From Rhodoblastus acidophilus (GTDB lineage Bacteria; Pseudomonadota; Alphaproteobacteria; Rhizobiales; Beijerinckiaceae), in contig NZ_JAOQNX010000010.1 of NCBI RefSeq assembly GCF_025961575.1, positions 62,001 through 126,000 of the forward strand: a stretch of 64,000 nucleotides of DNA. The letters are read 5' to 3'. Position numbers and translations under genes: made by a program. Below the pieces are notes generated by a model. That model did no database searches. It was not told where the DNA came from and worked only from the letters and a program-made list of their open reading frames with translations. This document shows positions 15,661-28,897 of this stretch, one piece after another (the first letter of the stretch is position 1; each line of letters opens with the position of its first letter).

Positions 15661-17398
15661 AATATCCGACGGCGGCCGCGCCGCGATGACGGGGGTCGGA
15701 GGCGCCGGTGAGTTCGCCGTTCCGGCGGGCGATCGAATAGGCGGAGCCCATGGGCTCGCGCAGCACGATTTTATGGCCCTTGGCTTCCAGCAGTCTGATC
15801 GTGTCGTTGGAAAGGCCGCGCTCCACGCGCAATTCGTCGGGCAGCCATTGGTGATGGACGCGCGGCGCCAGTTCGGCTTCCGCCACGTTGAGGCCGTGGT
15901 CGATCGTGTCCAGGATGATCTGCAGCACGATCGAGATGATGCGCGAGCCGCCGGCGGCGCCGGTAACCAGTTCGAGTTCGCCGTCCTTGAACACCAGGGT
16001 CGGACTCATCGAGGACAGCGGGCGCTTGCGCGGGCCCGGCAGGTTGGCTTCGCCGCCGACCAGGCCGTAGAGATTGGCTTCCCCGGATTTCGCGGTGAAA
16101 TCGTCGAGTTCGTCATTGAGCAGAAAGCCGGCGCCGTCGACGACCAGGCCGCAGCCATAGGGAATGTTGAGCGTATAGGTGTTGGAGACCGCATTGCCGG
16201 CTTCGTCGACCACGGAAAAATGCGTGGTCTGGTCGCTTTCATAGGGTTGCGGCCTTTCCGCGGCGATTTCGCTGGCGGGTCGCGCCCGGTCGGGCGAGAT
16301 TTTGGCGCGCAGGCGCGCGGCATAATCTTTCGACAGCAGGCCGCTCAGCGGAATTTTGACGAAATCGGGGTCGCCCATATAGCGGGCGCGATCGGCGAAG
16401 GCGTGTTTTTCCGCCTCGGCGATTTGGTGGATGGTCGCCGCCGAATTCAGGCCCTGTTCGGCGAGCGGATAGGCCTCCAAAATATTGGCGATTTCGATGA
16501 TATGCGCGCCGCCTGAGGAGGGCGGCGGCATGGAGACGATTTTGTGGCCGCGATAGTCGCCCTGCACCGGCGCGCGTTCGATCGCCTTGTAGGCGGCGAG
16601 GTCGTCGAGCGTCATCTGGCCGCCGGCGTTTTGCACCGCGCGCACCAGTTTTTCCGCGATGGGGCCGGCGTAAAAGCCCTGGCCGCCACGGCCTGCGATT
16701 TTTTCCAGCGTGTCCGCGAGATCGTCGAGGGCGATGTGGTCGCCGGGGCGCAGCGGCGTCCCGTCGGGCCTCAGAAAAATGCGCGCGGAGGAGGGGTGGC
16801 GGGCGAAATTCTTGGTGGCGAAGGGCAGGGAATCCGCAAGGTCGTCGTCGACCGTGAGGCCCTGGCGCGCCAGCCGGATCGCCGGCGCGACGAGCTCGGC
16901 GAAACTCAGGCGGCCCGAGCCATAGCTGCGCCACGCCAGCTCCAGGCCGGCGACCGTGCCGGGGACGCCGATGGAGAGACCGCTAAAAACCGATTTTTGC
17001 CGGTCCGGCTTGCCGTTCTCGTCGAGAAACACATTTGGTGTCGTCAGCGCCGGGGCTGTCTCGCGATAGTCGATCGCCACGGTTTTTTTCTCGGCCGCCA
17101 GATGGACGAGCATGAAACCGCCGCCGCCGATGTTTCCCGCCCGCGGCAGGGTGACGGCGAGCGCGAAGCCAGTCGCGACCGCCGCGTCGACGGCGTTGCC
17201 GCCGCGCTTGAGAATGTCGACGCCGACTTGCGAGGCCTTGGCCTCCTGGCTGACCACCATGCCGTGCCGGGCCGTCACCGGATGGACGAGGGCGAGGCGC
17301 GCGACCGGCGATTCGCTCTGGGGCGAGGCGGGAGCTATTCCGGCCAAGACGAGGCCGGCCAGCGCGACGAAGCGGAGGGTGAAGCGGGCAAAAACCAT
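15659..17398 (-). CDS. ggt: Gamma-glutamyltransferase (periplasmic)
   Basis: This 579-residue precursor has a signal peptide (about residues 1-27). The autoprocessing nucleophile is Thr391, the first Thr of QTTHFSVV; cleavage before it gives large and small subunits. Other family motifs include GGGGFMLV, SSGGAHI, YTLNIPYG and the PRKRPLSSMSPT substrate segment. The enzyme removes the gamma-glutamyl group of glutathione in the periplasm, feeding cysteine recycling. The ATG at 17398 gives the complete signal. The gene upstream on the same strand is 47 bases away. Confidence 0.93.
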   Translation of the reverse strand: MVFARFTLRFVALAGLVLAGIAPASPQSESPVARLALVHPVTARHGMVVSQEAKASQVGVDILKRGGNAVDAAVATGFALAVTLPRAGNIGGGGFMLVHLAAEKKTVAIDYRETAPALTTPNVFLDENGKPDRQKSVFSGLSIGVPGTVAGLELAWRSYGSGRLSFAELVAPAIRLARQGLTVDDDLADSLPFATKNFARHPSSARIFLRPDGTPLRPGDHIALDDLADTLEKIAGRGGQGFYAGPIAEKLVRAVQNAGGQMTLDDLAAYKAIERAPVQGDYRGHKIVSMPPPSSGGAHIIEIANILEAYPLAEQGLNSAATIHQIAEAEKHAFADRARYMGDPDFVKIPLSGLLSKDYAARLRAKISPDRARPASEIAAERPQPYESDQTTHFSVVDEAGNAVSNTYTLNIPYGCGLVVDGAGFLLNDELDDFTAKSGEANLYGLVGGEANLPGPRKRPLSSMSPTLVFKDGELELVTGAAGGSRIISIVLQIILDTIDHGLNVAEAELAPRVHHQWLPDELRVERGLSNDTIRLLEAKGHKIVLREPMGSAYSIARRNGELTGASDPRHRGAAAVGY

Positions 17399-17445
17399 GG
17401 GCAAGCCTATCGCGCTCGGGTTGGCGCGCAAGACTCCGTCGCCTT

Positions 17446-17886
17446 TCACGAGGTCTCTTCGCCCCGGTCCAGAATCCAGGTGCGGTCGGCGAAGGCGACA
17501 TAGATGCGCTCCTGTCCGAGCGCTTCGCCAAGCTCCATCGCCAGTTCGTTCAGCATGGCTTCGACGGCCTCGTCGGCGAGAGCGCCGAGATAGGCGTGGA
17601 CCGCCTCTCCGGTGAACAGGGCCACAGGTTCGCGGTCCGAGCCCACCGTGCCGTCTTCGCGCGGCCAGGCGTAGGTGACTTCCGCGCGCGTGAACATGCC
17701 GGAGAGCGCAGGTTGTCCCGCTTCGACGCGGCGCTTCATCCAGGCGCGCGCCGTGCGCACGGCTTCCGACACGTCGAACACGCGTCCCTCCGCGTCCCAG
17801 CCCTCGCGCAGGCCGACGCTGATGCGAAAATCGCGTCGGGGGCCGCGTGATCCGGGAACGACGGCATAGGGTTTGGGTTTGGTCAT
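17446..17886 (-). CDS. Soluble protein of unknown function
   Basis: This 146-residue acidic protein begins MTKPKPYAVVPGSRGPRRDF. The N-terminal third has alternating basic and hydrophobic residues suggestive of strands; the C-terminal part (ALADEAVEAMLNELAMELGEALGQERIYVAF) is a predicted long helix followed by a strand. There are no cysteines, signal or membrane segment. Codon use is like its neighbours. No family was recognised. It lies 47 bases upstream of ggt on the same strand and might share its transcript. Confidence 0.6.
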   Translation of the reverse strand: MTKPKPYAVVPGSRGPRRDFRISVGLREGWDAEGRVFDVSEAVRTARAWMKRRVEAGQPALSGMFTRAEVTYAWPREDGTVGSDREPVALFTGEAVHAYLGALADEAVEAMLNELAMELGEALGQERIYVAFADRTWILDRGEETS

Positions 17887-18037
17887 CGCAGCCGCTCTTG
17901 CAAACACATGCCGCAACGCCTTTTGGGGGCGGGAGTTGCGCGAGTCCAGGATCGCAATTCGCGGCGGCCCTGCATAGAGTGCCGGAATGAAGCAATCGAA
18001 TTTCTGTTCGATTCGGTCGGCGGGAGAGGAGCCTGAA

Positions 18038-18520
18038 TTGAGCGTCGCCTTCACCAAGGAAGACAGTGCGGAAACAGCCTCGGAGACCCAGTTGCCCGAT
18101 CGCCCGATCTCGCCGCATCCCAATCTCGTCACCGCGGCGGGGCTGAAGGCGCTCGAGGCGCAGCTCGAACAGGCTCGCTTGGCTTACGAGGCCGCGCAGA
18201 CTCTCGAGGATGTGAACGAGCGGCGCCGGCAGGCGGCCATTCCTTTGCGCGACATGCGCTATTTCGCGGCGCGGGTCCGCACCGCCCAGCTCATGGCCGA
18301 GCCTTCGTCCTGCGAGACCGTGGCTTTCGGCGCCAAAGTGACGTTTCGGCGCGGGGACGGCCGCGTGCAGACCTATCGCATCGTCGGCGAGGATGAGGCG
18401 GACCCCAAATCGGGCTCGATTTCCTTCGTCTCTCCGGTGGCGCGGCTGCTGATGGGCAAATCCGTCGGCGATGAGGTCGGCGCCTCCGGCCAGGAGATCG
18501 AGATCATCGAGATTTTGTAG
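18038..18520 (+). CDS. GreA/GreB-family transcription elongation factor homologue
   Basis: This 160-residue protein has an N-terminal helical region (LVTAAGLKALEAQLEQARLAYEAA) shorter and less regular than a Gre coiled coil. Its C-terminal FKBP-like domain has VAFGAKVTFRR, YRIVGEDEADPKSGSISFVSPVARLLMGKSVGD and EIEIIEIL, all typical of Gre factors. GreA and GreB stimulate RNA cleavage in backtracked RNA polymerase; acidic residues at the coil tip are needed and are not obvious here, so it may be a competitor-type relative. TTG at 18038 is chosen because AGAGGAG lies seven bases upstream; an ATG exists 51 bases earlier. Confidence 0.82.
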   Translation: MSVAFTKEDSAETASETQLPDRPISPHPNLVTAAGLKALEAQLEQARLAYEAAQTLEDVNERRRQAAIPLRDMRYFAARVRTAQLMAEPSSCETVAFGAKVTFRRGDGRVQTYRIVGEDEADPKSGSISFVSPVARLLMGKSVGDEVGASGQEIEIIEIL

Positions 18521-18537
18521 TGGGTTGCTGAAAGACC

Positions 18538-18590
18538 GGGGGCCGCCCCCGCCCTTCGACGCTTCGGCAAGCTCAGCGCTGCTTCGCAGG
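18538..18590. repeat. Dispersed repeat B, partial copy
   Basis: The copy shares GGCCGCCCCCGCCCTTCGA with copies at 28361-28420 and 39960-40015 but has a different right half (GCTTCGGCAAGCTCAGCGCTGC). It lies in the 291-bp gap before the hybrid kinase. Nothing else was recognised in that gap. Confidence 0.7.
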
Positions 18591-18811
18591 CTCCGCGGGT
18601 GACGGCTTCTTTATTATTAGATATCGAGAAATTCTTTCCGCCTGAAATCCGCCTTGGCGAAAGGTCGCATGGGATCAGCGGAGAGGCTCATTCCTTCGGT
18701 CCTGGAATTGTGCCAAGTTTGGGGCGGCGCGCACGCGGGATCAGGTCCAAGACATCGCAGCCCGGACCAGGGAGACGCCCGTGCGGCCGCCGGCGCCGGA
18801 GGCCCGATTGC

Positions 18812-23623
<4,812 letters not shown>

Positions 23624-23639
23624 AGGCGCCGGCTTCCCG

Positions 23640-24119
23640 TCAAATCGCCAGTTTGGCGTTGTCGCCCATATCGGGCGTCTGGCCGGTCGCCGCCGCAAAG
23701 GCGATCTTGACCATGCCGATCGGTCCGGCCGGACCGTCCCAATATTCGGCCGTGGCGGGTTCGACGCCGATGACGACCACATCGGGCGATTCGGGTCCGT
23801 CGGGAAAATAGGCCTGGGCGCCGGCGTTCCAGAGTTTTTGCACGAGCCCCTTGTCTTCGTGGAGGGCGGCTCGGCCGCAGACGGAGACATATTTGGAGCT
23901 GGCGTCGGAAAAGCCGAGGAAGACCGACGGGTTTTCCGCGATCTCCTGATCCGAGGCCGAGCGCCGGTGCGCCAGGAAATAGATGCGCCGCTCCCCGGCG
24001 CGCACCAGGGCCGACATCGGCCGGCCATGCATGTCCTCGCCCCGGCGCGTCACCAGCATGGCCACGCCAATGCTGTCCATCAGGTCCCAGGCCCGTTTGA
24101 TCTGCTCGCTGTCCGTCAT
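23640..24119 (-). CDS. Pyridoxamine 5'-phosphate oxidase-fold protein (general stress protein 26-like)
   Basis: This 159-residue protein has the split-barrel flavin-binding fold seen in general stress protein 26-like proteins. Features are IGVAMLVTRRGEDMHGRPMSA near residue 17, IYFLAHRRSASDQEIAENPSVFLGF, and the VVVIGVEPATAEYWDGPAG segment near 118 that ends this subfamily. It probably binds FMN, FAD or F420 and acts in stress response; the substrate is unknown. It converges with the hybrid kinase gene 16 bases away and starts 73 bases after the pyrophosphatase gene on the same strand. Confidence 0.85.
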   Translation of the reverse strand: MTDSEQIKRAWDLMDSIGVAMLVTRRGEDMHGRPMSALVRAGERRIYFLAHRRSASDQEIAENPSVFLGFSDASSKYVSVCGRAALHEDKGLVQKLWNAGAQAYFPDGPESPDVVVIGVEPATAEYWDGPAGPIGMVKIAFAAATGQTPDMGDNAKLAI

Positions 24120-24192
24120 CGCTCGCCCCTGTTTCGCCGCGCCTTTCCGTCTCAATGCCTTTTGCGCGCCTCGGTTCCCGGGCGGCTGGGGG

Positions 24193-24723
24193 CTAATCTT
24201 TCTTGAAGGCTTTCGCCGCTTCCTCCACCGCTTGCAGCGCCGCTTGCGGTCCCTCCCATCCCAGAATGTTGAGCTTCTTGTCCTCGAGTTCGTCGGTGGC
24301 GATGAAGAATTTCTCCAGTTCGAGCAGCATGGGCCGGGAGAGGTCGCGCACGTCCGAAAGGGCCTGGGCCGCATGGGAGCGCAGCGGCACGGCGAACAGC
24401 CGGTCGTTGCGTTCGGATTTGCCCTTGCTGCGCTGTTCGATCTGCAGCACGCCGATCGGGCGGCAGACGATCACCACGCCGGGAAAAGTCGTGGCGTCGT
24501 GGACCACCATAATGTCGATGGGGTCGCCGTCGTCGGCCGCGGTCGAGGGGGCGAAGCCCCAATCATGCGGATAGGTGAGGCCGGCGAGCAGCGATTTCCT
24601 CAGGACAAACGCCTTGAGTTTCGGATCATAGGCGAATTTGGCGCGGCTGCCGCGCGGCGTTTCGACGACGACCTGGAGGTCGCCGTCGCCGGTGAAGGTG
24701 GGCAGGTTGACGAAATTCGGCAT
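24193..24723 (-). CDS. Inorganic pyrophosphatase, family I
   Basis: This 176-residue enzyme hydrolyses pyrophosphate. It shows the fold-defining FAYDPKLKAFVLRKSL, GLTYPHDWGFAPST and the metal-binding DDGDPIDIMVVHD motif near residue 67. KGKSERNDRLFAVP matches the usual KxxDxK region only partly (NDR in place of DDK), so it may be a divergent paralogue rather than the essential housekeeping enzyme. No membrane or signal segment. It lies 49 bases downstream of the SDR gene, all on the minus strand. Confidence 0.87.
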   Translation of the reverse strand: MPNFVNLPTFTGDGDLQVVVETPRGSRAKFAYDPKLKAFVLRKSLLAGLTYPHDWGFAPSTAADDGDPIDIMVVHDATTFPGVVIVCRPIGVLQIEQRSKGKSERNDRLFAVPLRSHAAQALSDVRDLSRPMLLELEKFFIATDELEDKKLNILGWEGPQAALQAVEEAAKAFKKD

Positions 24724-24772
24724 GGCGCGGGCTCCCTGACCGGGATTAACGCGCGTCCCGGCGAATCGCCGC

Positions 24773-25522
24773 CTATCCGCAGGTGTAGCCGCCGTCGACG
24801 AACAATTCCTGGCCGAACATGTTCGTCGACGCATCGGAACAGAGGAAGGCGACGGCCTCGGCGATCTGCGCGGGCTGGCCGAAGGCGCCCGGAAACAGCC
24901 GGCTGGCGACCTGCTTGGCCACGGCGTCGAGGGTTTGGGGGTCGAGGCCGACCGTGCCCCAGATCGGCGTGGCGATGGGGCCCGGGGCGACCGCATTGAC
25001 GCGGATTTTCGGCGCGAGTTCGGCGGCGAGGCTGCGGGTCAGGCAGGACAGCGCCGCCTTGGAGGCGCTGTAGACGCTCAAGCCGGGAAGCGCGGCGCGG
25101 GTGAGAAAAGTGGTGAGGAAGACCACGGCGCCGCCATCGCGGATTTGTGGCTTCAGATAGCGCGCCGTTTCGAACGCGCCGACGAAATTGACGCCGAACT
25201 GCTCGGCGATGTCGTCCGGCCCGGAGGCGTCGAAGGGGCGCACCCGCGCGATCCCGGCATTGGGGACGACCGCATCCACCCCGCCGAACCTGGTCTCGAC
25301 AAAGGCGGCCAGACGTCGCAAATCCTCAGATGAGGTGACGTCGCCGGTGACTGCAAAAATCTGTTCGGGATGTTCGCTGGCGAGCTCCGCCAGGGCGTCG
25401 CCGTTGCGGGCGAAGGCGATCACTGTGCCGCCGCCGGCGACGACCCGGGTGGCGATGGCCCGGCCGATGCCGCTGCTCGCCCCGGTGACCACAACATGCT
25501 TGTCTTTTAGGTCCGCGTTCAT
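24773..25522 (-). CDS. Short-chain dehydrogenase/reductase
   Basis: This 249-residue classical SDR has the TGASSGIGRAIA cofactor motif near residue 14, NAGIARVR near 89, the catalytic Ser (FLTTFLTRAAL region) and YSASKAALSCL with Tyr and Lys of the YxxxK motif, followed by VNAVAPGPIATPIW. The absence of an acidic residue after beta-2 (FARNGD) suggests NADP(H). The substrate cannot be told from sequence. It lies between a lipase-like gene and the pyrophosphatase gene on the same strand. Confidence 0.9.
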   Translation of the reverse strand: MNADLKDKHVVVTGASSGIGRAIATRVVAGGGTVIAFARNGDALAELASEHPEQIFAVTGDVTSSEDLRRLAAFVETRFGGVDAVVPNAGIARVRPFDASGPDDIAEQFGVNFVGAFETARYLKPQIRDGGAVVFLTTFLTRAALPGLSVYSASKAALSCLTRSLAAELAPKIRVNAVAPGPIATPIWGTVGLDPQTLDAVAKQVASRLFPGAFGQPAQIAEAVAFLCSDASTNMFGQELFVDGGYTCG

Positions 25523-25596
25523 CCCATGCTCCCAGAAGCCTTCGCAGGAGCACGACCGTAATGCGTTGAAGAAAAGCGTTTTTGCGCCCGCGCAAG

Positions 25597-26814
25597 TCAG
25601 GGCGAAATGAGGCTGTCCTGTTCGAGCCAGGCGGCGATCCTTTTGTAGACGGCGGGGCTGCTCAGGAGGTCGAGATGTCCTGTCGCGCAGGCGATCCATT
25701 GCCGGTCCGGCGCAAATTTCAGGGCTTGGGTCCGGTGGCGGCCCAGCGCGCTCGCCACCGGGACCAGGCCGTCGCCGATGAGCAGGTCTTTGGGCGTCCC
25801 GGGCGAGGCCGACAGGGTCGCGGCTATTGCGTAGCAGGCGACCTTTTCCGGCAGGGGCGCGGGACGCCGCGCGTCCGGCGCGTGGGCGAAGCGGTCGCGG
25901 CCGCTCCAGTCCTCGTCGGCGATGGCGCCGTAACGCAGATCGGTGACGCCGGCGCTGCGGATTTTCGCCAGGGGCGCGAGCGCGGCCGCATAGGGCGCGT
26001 CCGCGAGGACGTTGCCGACCCAATTGCCGATCCGTTCGAGCGGCGCGCCATGGTGGGGCGTGCCGAGAAAGACGAGTTTTGACAGCTTTTTCCGCCAGGC
26101 ATGGGCGGAGGCCTCACTGGCGAGGCAGGCGCTGCGCGTGACCAGACCGCCCATGCTGTAGCCCAGCAGCAAAAGATCCTCGATCTCCACCGGCCAGGCG
26201 GCGACAAGCCTTTCCAGAGCCTCCGCGAAGGCGCGCCCGTTGGTCGAGATGTGGAGGCCGGTGTTGTAGGAGAGATAAACCGGCGTATAGCCGAAGTCGC
26301 GCGCCAGCGCCGCGCCATGGTCGTGGTTGGCGCGCGTCCAGTGCAGGTCGCTCATCGCGAGCCCGTGGACCAGCACGACGACTTTTCCGGTGACGCTCGG
26401 GAGCGCTTGCGCAAGGGCCTCTCTTTCCAGCGCAAGGGTGTGGCCGTTGGCGCGAAAACGCATCGGCAGCGCCAGCGGATTGTTGGTCGTCGCGAGATGG
26501 TCGCCGACAACGCCGTTCAGGGCCGCGACCGCCGTTTCCCGGCCCCAGGAGAGCGGCAGGACCTCATTGTCGTCGATCAAGGCCGAGGCGACGCCGGCGC
26601 CTTGGGCGGTCAGGCGGAAGGCGGCGCCGAGGGTTTGATAGACCATTTTGGGAATTTTCCGCGAAACGGCGGGCGCGAGCTGGGCGAGGCCGGGCGTGTC
26701 GAGCACCGCATGGTGCATGCGCGCGACCATCCCCGTCACGCCCTCCGCGCCCTCGGCCGCGAGGCGGGCGAAACCGAGGAGGTCGGAGACCGAGAGGATT
26801 TTGGGTTTGCCCAT
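25597..26814 (-). CDS. Alpha/beta hydrolase, lipase/PGAP1-like
   Basis: This 405-residue soluble hydrolase has the oxyanion loop VVVLVHGLAMSD near residue 147, nucleophile elbow GYSMGG near 218, LGTPHHGAPLE near 250, a candidate acid near GDGLVP at 347 and the catalytic His in ATGHLDLL near 382. The first 130 residues are an extra helical domain rich in Ala. The HGAP(L/P)E segment and overall layout match esterases acting on lipids or polyhydroxyalkanoate-like esters. The substrate is unknown. The start at 26814 matches MGKPKI. Confidence 0.85.
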   Translation of the reverse strand: MGKPKILSVSDLLGFARLAAEGAEGVTGMVARMHHAVLDTPGLAQLAPAVSRKIPKMVYQTLGAAFRLTAQGAGVASALIDDNEVLPLSWGRETAVAALNGVVGDHLATTNNPLALPMRFRANGHTLALEREALAQALPSVTGKVVVLVHGLAMSDLHWTRANHDHGAALARDFGYTPVYLSYNTGLHISTNGRAFAEALERLVAAWPVEIEDLLLLGYSMGGLVTRSACLASEASAHAWRKKLSKLVFLGTPHHGAPLERIGNWVGNVLADAPYAAALAPLAKIRSAGVTDLRYGAIADEDWSGRDRFAHAPDARRPAPLPEKVACYAIAATLSASPGTPKDLLIGDGLVPVASALGRHRTQALKFAPDRQWIACATGHLDLLSSPAVYKRIAAWLEQDSLISP

Positions 26815-26887
26815 GGGCGTTTCCTGCGGGGGTGAACAGGCTAGGCCGGAACGACTGGGCTTCACAACCTAAGCCGCGCCTTTGGCG

Positions 26888-26946
26888 CCCCTCATCCGTC
26901 TCGGCGCTTCGCGCCGAGCCACCTTCTCCCGCAAGGGGAGAAGGGA
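26888..26946. repeat. Dispersed double-hairpin repeat A, copy 2
   Basis: It has the same lead and the same second hairpin (CCTTCTCCC-GCAA-GGGGAGAAGG) as copy 1. The first stem is CTCGGCGC/GCGCCGAG instead of GGCGCGC/GCGCGCC: both arms changed together, so pairing is retained. It lies upstream of panE in a 242-bp gap. Confidence 0.85.
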
Positions 26947-27056
26947 AGTCGCGAATTTCGCCAGGGCGCGCAGCATCCTATGCGATCCCTGCTGCATTGG
27001 TTCCCGCAAGCGTGTATGGCTGTGCGGGCGCCGTCGCGGTCGAAAGGGTTGGGGTC

Positions 27057-27977
27057 ATGCGGATTCTCGTTGTCGGCGCCGGGGCGCTGGGCGGTTATTT
27101 CGGTGGACGGCTGGCGCAGGCCGGTCGTGACGTCACGTTTCTGGTGCGTCCGCGCCGCGCCGAACTGTTGTCCAGGAACGGCCTGTCCATCCTCAGCCCC
27201 CACGGCGATTTTCATCTGGCCCAGCCGCGGATCGTCACTGCGGATGGGCTGAACGACGCGTTCGATCTCGTTCTGTTGAGCTGCAAGGCCTATGACCTCG
27301 ACGACGCCATGGATGCGTTCGCCGCCGGCGTCGGGCCGCACACCGCCATTCTGCCCATGCTCAACGGCATGAGCCATATCGACGCTTTGGCCGCGCGGTT
27401 CGGCGCCAACACATGTTTGGGGGGACTGTGCCAAATCTCCGCCGGGCTCGACGGCGAGGGCCGCATCCATCATTTCAACGACCTTCATGCCCTGGTGTTC
27501 GGGGAATTGGACGGCGCCGCGACCGCGCGCATGGCGGCGATCTCGGCGGCGCTGGGCGAGGCGGGATTTGACGCGCAGCCTTGTGAAAAAATCCGCCAGG
27601 AGATGTGGGAGAAGTGGATTTTCATCGCCGCGCTGGCGGGGATCACCTGTGTGATGCGCGCTGCGGTCGGCGATATTGTCGCGGCGGGCGGCGGCGATCT
27701 CGCCCTCGCTTTGTTTGATGAAAACGCCGCCATCGCCGCCGCGAACGGTTTTTCGCCGCGGCCGCAAATGGTCGAGCGCTTCAAGGCGATCCTCACCGCG
27801 CAGGGATCGCCGATCAAGGCGTCGATGCTGCGCGACATCGAGGCCAACCATCTGATCGAGGGCGAGCATATTTTCGGCGATCTGCTGCGCCGCGCTCCCG
27901 GGGAGGCGCCCTTGCTGCGCATCGCCCACCTGCACAGCAAGGCTTATGAGGCGCAGCGGGCGCGCGTTTCGGCGTAA
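27057..27977 (+). CDS. 2-dehydropantoate 2-reductase (ketopantoate reductase) family
   Basis: This 306-residue protein starts with the NADPH-binding MRILVVGAGALGGYFGGRLA. It has the catalytic-site motifs KAYDLDDA near residue 79, PMLNGMSH near 103, and EKIRQEMWEKWIFIAALAGITC near 178 with the catalytic lysine, then SSM-type KASMLRDIEANHLIEGEHIFGD near 260 with the catalytic Glu. PanE enzymes reduce ketopantoate in pantothenate synthesis; several relatives have unknown 2-keto acid substrates. ATG 27057 follows AAAGGG. It converges on usg four bases away. Confidence 0.9.
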   Translation: MRILVVGAGALGGYFGGRLAQAGRDVTFLVRPRRAELLSRNGLSILSPHGDFHLAQPRIVTADGLNDAFDLVLLSCKAYDLDDAMDAFAAGVGPHTAILPMLNGMSHIDALAARFGANTCLGGLCQISAGLDGEGRIHHFNDLHALVFGELDGAATARMAAISAALGEAGFDAQPCEKIRQEMWEKWIFIAALAGITCVMRAAVGDIVAAGGGDLALALFDENAAIAAANGFSPRPQMVERFKAILTAQGSPIKASMLRDIEANHLIEGEHIFGDLLRRAPGEAPLLRIAHLHSKAYEAQRARVSA

Positions 27978-27981
27978 ATCG

Positions 27982-28251
27982 TCAGTGCAGGCGGAATTCG
28001 GCGCCGACCAGCTTGAGCTCCGCCGGCTTGATCAGGCCGGAATGGGCGACGATGACCTGATGGATCGCGCCCTCGATCTTCTCGGTCCAGAAATTCAGGA
28101 ATTTGCGCAGCTCGGGGAATTCGGGCTGCAGGTCGTAATTCTGCCAGACGAATTCCTGGATGATCGCCGGATGGTCCGGCATGCGGTAAAGGATATTGGC
28201 CGTGGTCATGCCATAGCCCTGCAATTGCCTCACGAAGTCCCTCGACACCAT
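27982..28251 (-). CDS. usg: Usg family protein
   Basis: This 89-residue protein matches alphaproteobacterial Usg proteins closely: MVSRDFVRQLQGYGMTTANI, LYRMPDHP, WQNYDLQPEFPEL and FLNFWTEKIEGAIHQV are all characteristic. Usg was named for a gene upstream of trpBA in Caulobacter; its function is unknown. Here it stands alone with a GGAGG ribosome site and a promoter-like TTGACA at 28306-28301. A CIRCE element lies further upstream, which would place it under heat-shock repressor HrcA. Convergent with panE. Confidence 0.92.
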   Translation of the reverse strand: MVSRDFVRQLQGYGMTTANILYRMPDHPAIIQEFVWQNYDLQPEFPELRKFLNFWTEKIEGAIHQVIVAHSGLIKPAELKLVGAEFRLH

Positions 28252-28298
28252 CGAAACACCTCCAGTCCAGCTGTGACATTACGCCGCTGTTTCGAAAA

Positions 28299-28346
28299 AC
28301 TGTCAAGAATCTCAATTTGTTAGCACTCATTTTCGGTGAGTGCTGA
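28299..28346 (-). promoter_or_regulatory. CIRCE (HrcA) element and promoter upstream of usg
   Basis: TTAGCACTC (28320-28328), nine bases, GAGTGCTGA (28338-28346) match the CIRCE consensus TTAGCACTC-N9-GAGTGCTAA at 17 of 18 arm positions. Fourteen bases downstream on the minus strand lies TTGACA (28306-28301), a -35 for usg. No groESL, dnaJ or hrcA gene is in the window. Confidence 0.8.
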
Positions 28347-28360
28347 TTGGCTGGAATATC

Positions 28361-28420
28361 CGTGGGCCGCCCCCGCCCTTCGAGACGCCCGCTGACGCGG
28401 GCTCCTCAGGGTGAGGGGCT
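28361..28420. repeat. Dispersed repeat B, full copy
   Basis: It has the CGTGGGCCGCCCCCGCCCTT lead, CGAGACG, a short variable hairpin (GCCCGC-TGAC-GCGGGC) and CTCCTCAGGGTGAGGGGCT. A second full copy is at 39960-40015, with a different hairpin (GGCGC-TTTC-GCGCC). Confidence 0.8.
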
Positions 28421-28467
28421 AATCTATTGTTCTGGATCGATAATATTCTTGATGGGGCGGATGCGGC

Positions 28468-28806
28468 TCAGAACGGAATTTCGAGCCCGACCAGGCCGCC
28501 CACCGGCTTTTTCTTCACCGGAGAGAGATCGTTCTGGAAGGGAAGGGTGTTCTGGGGCGGCTCCTGGAAAATCCACTGCGTCTTGGGGGCGTCCGCTTTC
28601 GCCGTCTTTTCGTTCAATGGCGCGGGCTGGGGCAGTTTGGGGACGCAGGTCTGCTGCTCCAGCGCGCAATTCGGGTCGGCGGCCTTCGCCTTGGCCGCGC
28701 GATGCGCCTCGTCCTGCTCCGCCGTCGCAGGGACGGCGGTCAGAACAGCGGCGGTCATGACAAGAAAAACAAATGCGCGCCTCGAACCCATATCCCTCAA
28801 GGTCAT
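28468..28806 (-). CDS. Secreted proline-rich small protein of unknown function
   Basis: This 112-residue protein has an N-terminal signal (RRAFVFLVMTAAVLTAVPATA), probably cleaved after ATA near residue 29. The mature part has two cysteines (PNCALEQQTCVPK) that may form a disulfide and a Pro/Lys-rich C-terminus. No family is recognised. It is followed upstream on the same strand by the cytochrome and exporter genes, so it may belong to that sulfur-oxidation neighbourhood, though the 91-base gap makes an operon uncertain. Confidence 0.65.
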   Translation of the reverse strand: MTLRDMGSRRAFVFLVMTAAVLTAVPATAEQDEAHRAAKAKAADPNCALEQQTCVPKLPQPAPLNEKTAKADAPKTQWIFQEPPQNTLPFQNDLSPVKKKPVGGLVGLEIPF

Positions 28807-28897
28807 CCGCCTCCCGAGCCGTCGATTGAGTCGACGCCCGTTTATAGTCCGCGCGCGGCGGCGGCAAAAGCCGTGGCGAACCGCGGGGCGGTCGCCT

